A DNA stretch of 64,000 nt from Lysobacter stagni (lineage in GTDB: Bacteria > Pseudomonadota > Gammaproteobacteria > Xanthomonadales > Xanthomonadaceae), in NCBI RefSeq assembly GCF_030053425.1, contig NZ_JASGBI010000001.1:1248001-1312000 (forward strand). Direction: 5' to 3'. The notes below the pieces were generated by a model. The model was given only the letters and a program-made list of their open reading frames with translations, was not told where the DNA came from and ran no database searches. Both the position numbers and the translations under genes were made by a program. Within the stretch, counting starts at the first letter, position 1. Every line of letters starts with the position of its first letter. Of this stretch, positions 26,607-34,493 are shown in pieces.

Positions 26607-27202
26607 ATGGCCTCCTCGCGCTTCGCGCCGAGCAGCGCCTTGAGGCGGCGCCGCGCATAGAACATGCGGGTCTTCACCGTGTCGACCGGGCAATCCATGA
26701 TGGCTGCGATCTCGCGGCATGCGTAACCCAGGTAGTACGTCAGCTCGATCACCGCGCGCTGCTCCGCGGAGAGCGCGCGCATCGCGTGGTCCAACATCGC
26801 ATGCAGGTCGCGCTGATGCAGTTCGAGGTCCGGCGCAGGTTGCGTCGACGTCAGCGGCGAATCGTCCAGCTCCGCGGGGGTGGGGCCATCGCCCGACTGG
26901 CGAAGCGCCTTGAGCGCCTGGCGATACGCGATGCCGAAGATCCAGGTGGATACCTTCGCCTCCGGGTCGTACGTGTGTGCCCGCCGCCAGACCACCAGCA
27001 TGGTGTCGTCGAGGATCTCCTCCACCAGGGCAGGGCGATGCGTCATGCCCATCAGGAAGCGCGTCAGCCTGGGGTGGTAGAGGCGATACAGCGTCTCGAA
27101 CGCGTCCATCTGCTCCGCAGCCACGCGTCCCATCAGGGCGACCTCATCCACGAGGGGATCGCCAACGGTCGGATCGCCGCCGATGCCTGGCCCAGCCGTC
27201 AC
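26603..27202 (-). CDS. ECF-family RNA polymerase sigma factor
   Basis: A 199-residue sigma-70 family protein with only regions 2 and 4. Region 2 shows FETLYRLYHPRLTRFLMG and VSTWIFGIAYRQALKALR. Region 4 shows LSAEQRAVIELTYYLGYACREIA and CPVDTVKTRMFYARRRLK. The GTG start at 27202 is preferred because GGAGG lies upstream; a GTG at 27223 is also open. It heads a coupled operon with its anti-sigma factor, an S8 protease and a porin. The regulon is unknown, probably envelope related and autoregulated. Confidence 0.93.
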   Translation of the reverse strand: MTAGPGIGGDPTVGDPLVDEVALMGRVAAEQMDAFETLYRLYHPRLTRFLMGMTHRPALVEEILDDTMLVVWRRAHTYDPEAKVSTWIFGIAYRQALKALRQSGDGPTPAELDDSPLTSTQPAPDLELHQRDLHAMLDHAMRALSAEQRAVIELTYYLGYACREIAAIMDCPVDTVKTRMFYARRRLKALLGAKREEAM

Positions 27203-27403
27203 CCCGTGTCCTCCGCTTCGCACGTCGTCAATACCGCTGACGTCGCCGCCGGTTCAATTGTGGGCTCGCCGGCCGCGCGGAGTCGTTACGCCCACGTGAG
27301 GTTGAACCCGATCCGGCGCTCGGGGAATCCACGTCCCGCGCACGGCCCGCCGCGAACGACGTATCGCCGCAGCGCTTCCTTCCCCACACTCAGGAGCCCG
27401 GAC

Positions 27404-28486
27404 ATGAAGTCATCAGCCACACTCTGCGCGCCGTTTGCGTTGGCGATCGCGATCGCCATCGTCGCCGCTCCCGCTGCGCAGGCCGCCGACGTTCGCTTCA
27501 CGCAGCGAAATCTGGTGTCGGACGGCACCATTCCCGCCGAACGCACCGATCCGAACCTTGTCAACTCATGGGGCGTGGCGTTCAATCCGTTCGGCTTCGT
27601 CTGGGTGGCCGACGCGGACGCACACGTGTCGACGCTGTACGACGGCGACGGGAACCTTCAGTCGCTGGTCGTGCAGATCCCGTCGCCCACCATGGCCACC
27701 GGCGGCGAGCCGACCGGAATCGTGTTCAACGCTTCCAACGGCTTCCAGGTCAGTCAGGGCGGACTGACCGGCGCGTCGCGATTCCTCTTCGCCACCGAGC
27801 AGGGCGTGATCGCCGGCTGGGCGCCCAATGTCGACGGCACCCACGCGATCCGCGCGGTCAACAACTCGGCCACCGGCGCCAACTACAAGGGCCTCGCCCT
27901 GAGCGCCGGCGGCGGTGGACAGCTGCTGTATGCGACCGACTTCTTCCACGCGCGCGTCGATGTATTCGACAGTACGTTCAAGCCGGTTGCGTTGCCGCCC
28001 GGGGCATTCACCGATCCGGGCATCCCGCGTGGCTTCGCTCCATTCGGAATCCAGGCCATCGGCGGCGACATCTACGTGACCTATGCCAAGCAGGACGCCA
28101 GCATGACCGACGAGGTCGTCGGGCCTGGCCTGGGCTATGTCGATGTCTACACCCCGACAGGCACGCTGATCCGCCGCGTCGCATCGCGCGGTTCACTCAA
28201 TGCGCCATGGGGGATCGCACTGGCGCCGGCGGCATTCGGAAGCTTCAGCAATGCTCTGCTGATCGGCAACTTCGGCGACGGCCGCATCAATGCGTACGAG
28301 CCCGTGCTCAGCATTCCACTCGGGTTCCTGCGGGACCGGCAGTTCAGGCCGATCCACATCGAGGGACTGTGGGGCATGCAGTTCGGCAACGGTTTCGCCA
28401 ATCAGCCGGTGAACACGCTGTTCTTCGCTTCCGGCCCGGATGACGAGGAGCACGGCCTGTACGGCCGCCTGGACGTGATTCCGTAG
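27404..28486 (+). CDS. secreted TIGR03118-family beta-propeller protein
   Basis: A 360-residue exported protein. A signal peptide (ending AAQAA, about residue 28) precedes repeated propeller-like blades, with recurring NSWGVAFNPFGFVWVADA, NYKGLALSAGGGGQLLYATD and APWGIALAPAAFG segments, and a FSNALLIGNFGDGRINAY blade. The TIGR03118 family has no established function; blade sequence resembles NHL/SMP-30 folds. AGGAG precedes the ATG. It stands alone, divergent from the sigma-factor operon and convergent with the ars operon. Confidence 0.85.
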   Translation: MKSSATLCAPFALAIAIAIVAAPAAQAADVRFTQRNLVSDGTIPAERTDPNLVNSWGVAFNPFGFVWVADADAHVSTLYDGDGNLQSLVVQIPSPTMATGGEPTGIVFNASNGFQVSQGGLTGASRFLFATEQGVIAGWAPNVDGTHAIRAVNNSATGANYKGLALSAGGGGQLLYATDFFHARVDVFDSTFKPVALPPGAFTDPGIPRGFAPFGIQAIGGDIYVTYAKQDASMTDEVVGPGLGYVDVYTPTGTLIRRVASRGSLNAPWGIALAPAAFGSFSNALLIGNFGDGRINAYEPVLSIPLGFLRDRQFRPIHIEGLWGMQFGNGFANQPVNTLFFASGPDDEEHGLYGRLDVIP

Positions 28487-28519
28487 AGAGCCGCGGAGCA
28501 ACTTGAAAGCGCGCGACCT

Positions 28520-28556
28520 GGATCGCAGCCCCGGCCGGTGGTCGGGACTGCGATCC
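28520..28556 (+). terminator. probable terminator after the TIGR03118 gene
   Basis: A perfect 9-bp stem (28520-28528 with 28548-28556) with a 19-base loop, followed by CCCCTTTAT. It lies between two convergent genes. Confidence 0.5.
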
Positions 28557-28584
28557 CCCCTTTATCGGACCACCACGCCCGACG

Positions 28585-29271
28585 TCATGCCGTCCCGCGC
28601 GATCCTCGATGGGATGGGCCTGCATCGATGAGGAGTGCGGCGATACCCACGGCCAGCGCGGCACCTGCTCCCTGCGCGCAGACGAACGCCGCGACATCAA
28701 GCGGCCGGATGCCCGCGAATGTGCGGGTGAACGCGCGCGCCAGCGTGACCGCAGGGTTTGCGAATGAGGTGCTGGCGGTGAACCAGTACGCAGCGAAGAT
28801 ATAGCTGGCGACCAGCGCAGGCAGGGCTTTCGGACGGTGGCGAACGCCCAGCAGGATCGTCAGCAGCAGTCCGAACGTCGCAACCGCCTCACTCAACCAT
28901 TGCGGCCATCCGGTGCGGACGTGCGTGCCCGGATCGACGAGCGGAAGGCCGAACATGGCGTGCGCCAGCATGACGCCACAGAGGGCGGCGATGAGTTGCA
29001 CGATGACATACGCCACTGCATCGCGAAGGCCAAGTTCGCCGCGCCACCGCATGGCAACGGTCACGGCCGGATTGAAATGCGCACCCGAGATCGGGCCGAG
29101 TACCGCGACGAGTACGTACAACGCGCCGGCGGTGGCGGAGGCATTGGCCAGCAGCACGATGCCGTCGTTCCCGCGGGACAGTGCCTCTCCCATGATGCCC
29201 GAGCCGACCACCGCCGCGAGCAGCAGCGACGTACCGATGAACTCGGCCAGCAGCCTGCGCGGGAGCGGCAT
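28585..29271 (-). CDS. aqpS: MIP-family aquaglyceroporin, arsenic-type (AqpS-like)
   Basis: A 228-residue inner-membrane channel with about six hydrophobic helices and both NPA boxes (GAHFNPAVT at residues 67-69, and FANPAVTLARAF). The sequence resembles the MIP members found in ars operons, which in Sinorhizobium let arsenite made by ArsC leave the cell down its gradient. Here it is the last gene after arsC, joined by a TGATG overlap, and no ArsB or ACR3 pump is present. The ATG at 29271 is chosen; a GTG one codon earlier would give a GTGA overlap. Confidence 0.88.
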   Translation of the reverse strand: MPLPRRLLAEFIGTSLLLAAVVGSGIMGEALSRGNDGIVLLANASATAGALYVLVAVLGPISGAHFNPAVTVAMRWRGELGLRDAVAYVIVQLIAALCGVMLAHAMFGLPLVDPGTHVRTGWPQWLSEAVATFGLLLTILLGVRHRPKALPALVASYIFAAYWFTASTSFANPAVTLARAFTRTFAGIRPLDVAAFVCAQGAGAALAVGIAALLIDAGPSHRGSRGTA

Positions 29272-29654
29272 CACAGCGCAGCCAGAAGCGACTTGACGCG
29301 TTCGGAGATCTCGTCGCGCACCGCGCGGTAGCCGTCATCGTCCATGTGCTTCGGATCGGGTAGCGCCCAGTCCTCGCGGCGCCGGGCCGGTATCCATGGA
29401 CAGTCATCGCCGCAGCCCATGGTGACGACGGCATCGAACTCGCCGTGGATGTCCTCGAGCGACTTCGACGTGTGGCCCGTCAGGTCGTAGCCCAGCTCGG
29501 ACATGAAGCGCACCGCCTTGGGGTTGATCTGCCCCGAAGGCCTGGAGCCGGCGCTCCACGCTTCCACGCGATCGCCGCCGTGGATGCGGGCGAAGGCCTC
29601 GGCCATCTGGCTCCGGTTGGAGTTCTCGATGCAAACGAACAAGACGCGCTTCAT
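29271..29654 (-). CDS. arsC: arsenate reductase, low-molecular-weight phosphatase type
   Basis: A 127-residue cytoplasmic enzyme reducing arsenate to arsenite. The P-loop C-x5-R is CIENSNR (Cys8 to Arg14), followed by SQMAEAFARIHGG. Downstream are GYDLTGHTSKSL, TMGCGDDCPWIPA with the resolving Cys residues, and WALPDPK with the general-acid Asp. This is the thioredoxin-dependent branch by length and motif. The ATG at 29654 follows the acetyltransferase stop by four bases. Confidence 0.94.
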   Translation of the reverse strand: MKRVLFVCIENSNRSQMAEAFARIHGGDRVEAWSAGSRPSGQINPKAVRFMSELGYDLTGHTSKSLEDIHGEFDAVVTMGCGDDCPWIPARRREDWALPDPKHMDDDGYRAVRDEISERVKSLLAAL

Positions 29655-29658
29655 GGGG

Positions 29659-30093
29659 TCATATTTCCAGCGATCGGGCCATGCAGGTGGCGGAGGCGGG
29701 ACACAGCGAACGGAATTCCGCGCTGTCCCGTACCGCGGCGGGGGCGTCGATGCGATCGATGGCGCGGTAGCCGCGCATCGCAAAGAACGGCGCGGCCGTC
29801 GTCGTCAGGAGCACCAGCTGCTCGAAGCCGGCATCGCGTGCCTGCGCCTCGAGCGCATCGACCAGCCGGTTGCCGATTCCGCTACCGCGCCGGTCGGCGC
29901 GCACGGCCAATGAACGCAGCAGGCCCACGGAGCCGAATGCCTCCAGTCCGACCGCACCGACCGGTTTGTCGTCGTCGATCGCGACGATGAAGCGCACGTC
30001 CGCATCGTCGAGATCGTCAACCGGCAGCGCAGCGGCTACGAGCAGTGATCGCACGGCCGGCTGCTCGTGGGGAAGTGGAGCGCGCAGTTCCAT
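29659..30093 (-). CDS. arsN2: ArsN2-type GNAT acetyltransferase
   Basis: A 144-residue GNAT-fold enzyme. The acetyl-CoA loop is visible as LAVRADRRGSGIGNRLVDAL, and the C-terminal RSLCPASATCMARSL matches the Cys-containing tail of the arsenic-operon ArsN2 group. Known ArsN relatives acetylate and detoxify phosphinothricin-like or arsenical amino acids; the substrate here is inferred. It sits between arsI and arsC with gaps of two and four bases. Confidence 0.85.
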   Translation of the reverse strand: MELRAPLPHEQPAVRSLLVAAALPVDDLDDADVRFIVAIDDDKPVGAVGLEAFGSVGLLRSLAVRADRRGSGIGNRLVDALEAQARDAGFEQLVLLTTTAAPFFAMRGYRAIDRIDAPAAVRDSAEFRSLCPASATCMARSLEI

Positions 30094-30095
30094 GG

Positions 30096-30584
30096 TCAGC
30101 AGCACGCAGACGCCGGAGCGCAGCATCCGCCAGCGCGTGCGGAATCCGGCGTTACGGCCGGTGCAGTCGGGCTGCAGGACGTGCCATCGTTCGCGCATGT
30201 GCTGTCGGCTGCGTAGTAGGTCACAGCGTCGCCGAAGGTGTGGAAGGTCTCCCAGCGCGTTCCCTGCGGATCTTCGGTCCACATCTTGTCGGAACGTGCG
30301 TAGCAACAGGTCGCATCCGGCTCGGGCACGACGGTGCTGCCTGCGGCATCCAGACGCTGTCCAAGTTCGACGAGCTCAGCGCCGCTGTCGACCTGGATGC
30401 CCAGATGGTCGATGCCCGGCGCACGACCGGTCGTCGAGATGGCGAAGTTGACGCGCGGATCTTCCAGCATCCACTTCGCGTAGTCGCCCTTCACCACCGC
30501 GGGCGCGCTGGCGAACAACTGCGAATAGAAGCGGATGCTGTCGTCCAGGTTCGATACGTTGAGGTGCACATGAAAGCGGTTCAT
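30096..30584 (-). CDS. arsI: ArsI/CadI-family metalloenzyme, probable C-As lyase
   Basis: A 162-residue vicinal-oxygen-chelate protein. It opens with RFHVHLNVSNLDDSIRFYSQLF and has DHLGIQVDS, the arsenical-binding pair in ATCCYARSDKMW, and DPQGTRWETFHT with a metal Glu. ArsI enzymes cleave the carbon-arsenic bond of trivalent organoarsenicals using iron and oxygen. The last 30 residues are Cys-rich (ending GGCCAPASACC), which could bind metal. The ATG overlaps the arsR stop as ATGA. A CadI-like cadmium role is the alternative. Confidence 0.88.
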   Translation of the reverse strand: MNRFHVHLNVSNLDDSIRFYSQLFASAPAVVKGDYAKWMLEDPRVNFAISTTGRAPGIDHLGIQVDSGAELVELGQRLDAAGSTVVPEPDATCCYARSDKMWTEDPQGTRWETFHTFGDAVTYYAADSTCANDGTSCSPTAPAVTPDSARAGGCCAPASACC

Positions 30585-30922
30585 TTCGAGGCTCCTTTCT
30601 TCGGTGGGGCGCAGCCGCTTGCGGGGTCGCAGACGGCCTGGCCGTTGCAGCAGTTCTCGGTGAGATAGGCGATGAGGTCGTTCATCTGCAGGTAGTTGGC
30701 GCGCACCCGGATGACGCGGCCTTCGCGCTGGTCGTGGACTAGGGCCGCGCTGCGCAGCAGGTTGAGCTGGGCCGTCAGCGTGGCCGCGGGCAGGTCGAGG
30801 TGGTCGCGCAGTTCGCCGACCGACAGCCCGTCCGGTCCCGCCTGGACGAGTGCGCGGAATGCGGCGAGCCGGGCTTCGTGGCTCAGCGCGCTAAGGGCCT
30901 TGAGGGCGGTCTCGGTCTTCAT
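30581..30922 (-). CDS. arsR: ArsR-family metalloregulatory repressor
   Basis: A 113-residue winged-helix repressor. The domain begins at once (ALKALSALSHEARLAAFRAL), with the recognition region LDLPAATLTAQLNLLRSAALV and a wing (HDQREGRVIRVRA). Cys pairs in the C-terminal part (NCCNGQAVCD) are likely arsenite ligands, as in the ArsR type with C-terminal sites. It heads the ars operon. No ribosome site precedes the ATG because the promoter and operator run right up to it, so the message is probably leaderless. Confidence 0.93.
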   Translation of the reverse strand: MKTETALKALSALSHEARLAAFRALVQAGPDGLSVGELRDHLDLPAATLTAQLNLLRSAALVHDQREGRVIRVRANYLQMNDLIAYLTENCCNGQAVCDPASGCAPPKKGASK

Positions 30923-30923
30923 G

Positions 30924-30958
30924 ATTCGATAATCATGGAAGTATCGAATCGTGTCAAG
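30924..30958 (-). promoter_or_regulatory. ars promoter with overlapping ArsR operator
   Basis: On the minus strand a perfect -35 TTGACA (30958-30953), a 17-base spacer and a -10 GATTAT (30935-30930). The 8-bp inverted repeat ATTCGATA/TATCGAAT (30924-30931 and 30942-30949, 10-base spacer) covers the spacer and the -10. A bound repressor would exclude polymerase. The expected transcript start falls at the arsR ATG. Confidence 0.8.
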
Positions 30959-31043
30959 GCCGCCGATGACGGGCATGGGTTCACGTCCAGTCCGATCGCA
31001 CCGGGGTACGGTCCGCATTCGCATGCAAACCACGAGGTGCACC

Positions 31044-31529
31044 GTGATCCCCAAGCTGCAGCCGTGTCTCTGGTTCGACGGAAATGCCGAGGAAGCGGCA
31101 CGCTTCTACGCCGAGACGTTTCCCGACAGCCGCATCGATGCGATCCACCGCGCGCCCTCCGACTACCCTGCCGGCAAGCAGGGCAATGTGCTGACGGTGG
31201 AGGTCACGGTGCTGGGCATGCGGTTCCTGCTGTTGAACGGCGGCCCGCAGTTCACGTTCGACGAGGCGGTGAGCTTCCAGGTCGCGACGGACGATCAGGC
31301 GGAAACCGATCGCTACTGGAAAGCGATCGTCGACAACGGCGGACAGGAAAGTGCGTGCGGATGGTGCCGGGACCGCTTCGGCCTCTCGTGGCAGATCACG
31401 CCTCGGCGCCTCACCGAGCTGATCACGCAGGGTGGCGAAACGTCCCGGCGCGCGTTCGAGGCCATGATGGAGATGGGGAAGATCGACATCGCCGCGCTTG
31501 ATCGTGCGGTCGCGGACGTCCGTTCCTGA
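31044..31529 (+). CDS. VOC-superfamily protein, PhnB/DUF899-like
   Basis: A 161-residue protein of the PhnB-like VOC group. It begins IPKLQPCLWFDGNAEEAARFY and has the WCRDRFGLSWQITP motif typical of the 3-demethylubiquinone methyltransferase-like Pfam domain. A C-terminal extension MEMGKIDIAALDRA is normal for the group. The GTG at 31044 with GAGG upstream is preferred over an ATG at 31023. It is divergent from arsR. No enzymatic role has been settled for this family. Confidence 0.82.
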   Translation: MIPKLQPCLWFDGNAEEAARFYAETFPDSRIDAIHRAPSDYPAGKQGNVLTVEVTVLGMRFLLLNGGPQFTFDEAVSFQVATDDQAETDRYWKAIVDNGGQESACGWCRDRFGLSWQITPRRLTELITQGGETSRRAFEAMMEMGKIDIAALDRAVADVRS

Positions 31530-31621
31530 AGTGAGGCCGGTGTGGCGCGCAATGGACGCAATGGCGTTGCCGCCCGCGCCGGTGGCGGTTAGGGTTCGCG
31601 CGACGCCATGGAGAACCGCGG

Positions 31622-32086
31622 ATGACCACGCCACTGCGCATACGGCCCATCGAGCGCTCCGACCTCGCGCAGTGGCGTCCGCTGTGGGACGGCTACAACG
31701 CGTTCTACGGACGCGTGGGCGAAAGCGCGCTCGCGCAGGAGATCACGTCGGCGACATGGCAACGCTTCTTCGACGACAAGGAGCCTGTGCGCGCCTGGGT
31801 GGCCGAATGCGAAGGGCGCATCGTCGGAATGGTGCATTGCGTCTTCCACCGAAGCACCAGCCGCCTGCACGACATCTGCTACCTGCAGGACCTGTTCACC
31901 GCGGAAGACCTGCGTGGGCGCGGTGTCGGCCGGCAACTGGTGCTGGCCGTCTACGAAGCCGCACGCCTCGCCGGTTGCTCGCGCGTGTACTGGCAGACGC
32001 AGGCGAACAACTCAACGGCGCGTGCGTTGTACGACACGCTCGCCGAGCACAAGGGCTTCATCGTCTACGTCCACGAACTGGCGTGA
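31622..32086 (+). CDS. GNAT-family N-acetyltransferase
   Basis: A 154-residue acetyltransferase. It opens LRIRPIERSDLAQWRPLWDGY, has ICYLQDLFTAEDLRGRGVGRQL forming the acetyl-CoA loop (R-G-x-G-x-G), and YWQTQANNSTARALYDTL near the end. The residues match the plant/bacterial GNAT group related to diamine and amino acid acetyltransferases. The acceptor substrate is not predictable. It appears monocistronic. Confidence 0.85.
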   Translation: MTTPLRIRPIERSDLAQWRPLWDGYNAFYGRVGESALAQEITSATWQRFFDDKEPVRAWVAECEGRIVGMVHCVFHRSTSRLHDICYLQDLFTAEDLRGRGVGRQLVLAVYEAARLAGCSRVYWQTQANNSTARALYDTLAEHKGFIVYVHELA

Positions 32087-32129
32087 GCACGAACGCACGC
32101 ACGCCACCCGGTACGGGAGGCAGACGCTA

Positions 32130-32369
32130 TCAAGCGCCTGCGCGATCCGGCACGCCGACCTGCCCGCGGCCGCGCCAGCGGGCGAAGTAAGGCAGCAGGA
32201 ACAGGTACAGACCGGACAGCATCAGCAGGATCAGAGGGAACAACGCCAGCAGTCCCACCCACACCGCCTGCTTCTGCTGGAACAGCGCGACGAGGTTGGC
32301 GATCACCGCCAGCGTGAAGACAATCGACAGCCAACGGTGGGCCTGCCGGATCCAGTGGTTCCAGTTCAT
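32130..32369 (-). CDS. small two-helix membrane protein
   Basis: A 79-residue protein with two hydrophobic helices (about 13-30 WLSIVFTLAVIANLVALF, and 36-60 VWVGLLALFPLILLMLSGLYLFLL). The HRWLSIVFTL motif recalls the first helix of PepSY-type membrane proteins. AAGGAGAT lies four bases before the ATG, a very strong ribosome site. Function unknown. Confidence 0.72.
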   Translation of the reverse strand: MNWNHWIRQAHRWLSIVFTLAVIANLVALFQQKQAVWVGLLALFPLILLMLSGLYLFLLPYFARWRGRGQVGVPDRAGA

Positions 32370-32434
32370 GGGATCTCCTTTTCGATGGGCGCGGCCGCGA
32401 CCGGCGCGGCGCGCGTGATGCGGCTCGTCGCCGC

Positions 32435-32851
32435 TCAGCCGGGCTTGCGGCCGTTCTGGATCATCTTCCAGCCGTTGCCGGACGGGTCGCGGAAGTTGGC
32501 ATCGACGTTGCCGTAGCGCTCCTCCGGTGCCTGCGTGAACTCCACGCCGCTGGCGCGCAGGCGCTCGAACGTGGCGCGGCAGTCGTCGACGTTGAGCACC
32601 AGCGGCGGCATCGCGCCCTTGGCGACGATTTCCCGCACCGTCTGTGCGGTGCCGGCGTCGAGCACCGGCTCCTGCGGCTTGAACAGTCCAAGCTGCAGCG
32701 AGGGCTGCTCAGGGTGCTGCACCGTCAGCCAGCGGTAATCGCCATTGCGTGCGTCGGTGTGCACGCGGAAACCCAGCTTGCCGACGTAGAACTCCAATGC
32801 TTCGTCCTGGTCGCGGACGTACAGTCCGACGACACCAATGCCCTGACTCAT
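32435..32851 (-). CDS. VOC-superfamily protein (glyoxalase/bleomycin-resistance-like)
   Basis: A 138-residue protein with two VOC beta-alpha-beta units: VVGLYVRDQDEALEFYVGKL at the start and ANFRDPSGNGWKMIQ at the end. The usual first metal His is replaced in GLYV, so a metal site is uncertain. Its ATG overlaps the stop of the AraC-type gene as ATGA, so the two are co-translated. Substrate unknown. Confidence 0.85.
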   Translation of the reverse strand: MSQGIGVVGLYVRDQDEALEFYVGKLGFRVHTDARNGDYRWLTVQHPEQPSLQLGLFKPQEPVLDAGTAQTVREIVAKGAMPPLVLNVDDCRATFERLRASGVEFTQAPEERYGNVDANFRDPSGNGWKMIQNGRKPG

Positions 32852-33363
32852 GTGGCCTCCGTTTCTCGTGGGGGCTTCTTTGTAGCACCGGCCTGCTGGC
32901 GTCGCTTCTCCGAAACTGCGGTGGTCAGCCCGGGGCGGTGCGCGGCGCTGACATAGCAGGCCGGCACCCGATCGAGCTGGTGTCGGGCCTCACGTTCCCG
33001 TGCGCGCAGGCCGCTGGGACTTTCGCCGGTGACATCGCGAAATGTGCGGCCGAACGTGCCCAGGCTGTTCCAGCCGGTCTGCAGCGCGATGTCGAGGATG
33101 GGCAGCTCCGTGTCGCGAAGCAGCGTCTTGGCACGCTCGATCCGCCGCGTCAGCAGGTAGCGGTGCGGCGGAACGCCGAAGGCGTCCTTGAACGATCGCG
33201 CGAAGTGCGCTTCCGACACGGCGCTCACGCGGGCCAGCCGCCGTACCGGCCACTCCTCATGCGAGGCGGCGTCCATCCGGTCCTTTGCGCGCAGCAGGCG
33301 GCGCAGCAGCTCGGGGTCCAGGCTGGCGCGCGGGGCGGGCGTGTATTCGGTGTCGTCTGCCAT
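32848..33363 (-). CDS. AraC-family transcriptional regulator, DNA-binding domain only
   Basis: A 171-residue regulator with two helix-turn-helix units: VRRLARVSAVSEAHFARSFKDAFG, quoted here as its two parts RRLARVSAVSEAHF and ARSFKDAFG, and then ILDIALQTGWNSLGTFGRTF. GESPSGLRA follows as the family signature end. There is no separate ligand domain, as in the SoxS/MarA-like size class. It is translationally coupled to the VOC gene and probably controls it. Confidence 0.88.
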   Translation of the reverse strand: MADDTEYTPAPRASLDPELLRRLLRAKDRMDAASHEEWPVRRLARVSAVSEAHFARSFKDAFGVPPHRYLLTRRIERAKTLLRDTELPILDIALQTGWNSLGTFGRTFRDVTGESPSGLRAREREARHQLDRVPACYVSAAHRPGLTTAVSEKRRQQAGATKKPPRETEAT

Positions 33364-33422
33364 GTGCGGCGGTGTGTTCGTCGATGCGGCAATGCGATCG
33401 CGCCCGCCGCGCGGCGGTGCGC

Positions 33423-33836
33423 CTACTTCTTCGCGCGGCCGGCCTTCTTCGTCGTGTTCAGCGCCACCGCGGCGCGGATCAGCGCCTTCAGGGCGTTCTC
33501 GTCGATCGTGTCGCCTTCGTGGAGATCGATGGCGCGCCGCGTGTTGCCGTCGAGGCTGGAGTTGAACAGGCCCGACGGGTCGTCCAGGGCAGCGCCTTGG
33601 GCGAAGGTCATCTTCACGTGTTGCTTGTAGGTCTCGCCGGTGCAGAGGATGCCGTCGTGCGACCACACCGGCACGCCGCGCCACTTCACTTCCTCGATCA
33701 CGTCCGGATCGGCCTGCCGGATGATCGAGCGCACATGCGCGAGCATCCGTCCGCGCCAATCGCCCAGGGCTTCGATCGTCGCGTCGATCTGCGCGGACGG
33801 GTCGCCTTCCACTTCCTTGGCACCGTTCTTCTTCAT
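33423..33836 (-). CDS. DUF1801 protein (first of two)
   Basis: A 137-residue soluble protein of the DUF1801 (YdhG-like) family. Supporting segments are RMLAHVRSIIRQADPDVIEEVKW, split here as RMLAHVRSIIR and VIEEVKWRGVPVWS, then YKQHVKMTFAQGAAL with DPSGLFN. The family adopts a frataxin-like fold with no fixed biochemical role. A GGAGG lies ten bases before the ATG. A longer reading from 33866 adds ten non-conserved residues. Confidence 0.82.
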   Translation of the reverse strand: MKKNGAKEVEGDPSAQIDATIEALGDWRGRMLAHVRSIIRQADPDVIEEVKWRGVPVWSHDGILCTGETYKQHVKMTFAQGAALDDPSGLFNSSLDGNTRRAIDLHEGDTIDENALKALIRAAVALNTTKKAGRAKK

Positions 33837-33891
33837 GGGCGCTTGGCCTCCCGGGTGGGTTCGCATCCTTGCGGCGCAGTGTACGCGAGGG

Positions 33892-34365
33892 CTACATCCG
33901 TTCGCCCGGCAGCCGGCTGGCCTGCTTCACCCAATCCGTGAACTGGTCCTCATCGAACGACTCGCCTTCGCGCACGTGGAAGTAGCGGGTCCCGGCCATC
34001 CTCGAGGCCTCCGGTGGCATCGGACGCAGGGACGTTCCGCGGAAGAAGGCGATCTTGATGTACTTGTCGTAGCAATGGAGGCTGAGGAACCAGCCGCCGC
34101 CGTCGTTGCCATAGAGCGGCGAGTTCCATTTCACTGCCTTGTGCACGCCGGGAACGGCGCGCGCGATCAGCGTGTCGATGTGCTGGCCGGCGTCGCGTTT
34201 CCAGCCCGGCATGGCGGCGATGTACGCCTGCACCGGGGCATCGCCATCGCCTTTGGGAATCTGCGGATTGCCACCCGACAGCAGCCTGGGTGCCTTGCTG
34301 GACGTGTCATCGTCTGCCTTGCGCGGTGCCGGTTTCCTCGCCTTCCCGGATGCCTTGTCCGCCAT
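33892..34365 (-). CDS. DUF1801 protein with basic N-terminal extension (second of two)
   Basis: A 157-residue protein. The first 35 residues are Lys/Ala rich and look disordered. The DUF1801 domain follows (VQAYIAAMPGWKRDAGQHID, HKAVKWNSPLYG, YDKYIKIAFFRGTSL, YFHVREGESFDEDQF). It lies 55 bases upstream of the other DUF1801 gene on the same strand, so the pair is probably one transcript. Function unknown. Confidence 0.82.
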   Translation of the reverse strand: MADKASGKARKPAPRKADDDTSSKAPRLLSGGNPQIPKGDGDAPVQAYIAAMPGWKRDAGQHIDTLIARAVPGVHKAVKWNSPLYGNDGGGWFLSLHCYDKYIKIAFFRGTSLRPMPPEASRMAGTRYFHVREGESFDEDQFTDWVKQASRLPGERM

Positions 34366-34493
34366 GGAGCCGCTCCTTCGTGTTCGCACGGGCCGCTGGG
34401 CCCGTGTGCATCCTGCCCTTGCCGGCGTCCATCCGGCATGAACAGGCGACACAAAGCGACGTGCCGGCAGCGAGCCGCCGGCACGCGCCGACA

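Noticed and set aside
27251..27255. GAACC as an ECF -35 element before the sigma-factor gene
   Set aside because: A GAACC exists on the minus strand upstream, but no convincing partner -10 at the expected spacing could be chosen, so it is not listed as a promoter.
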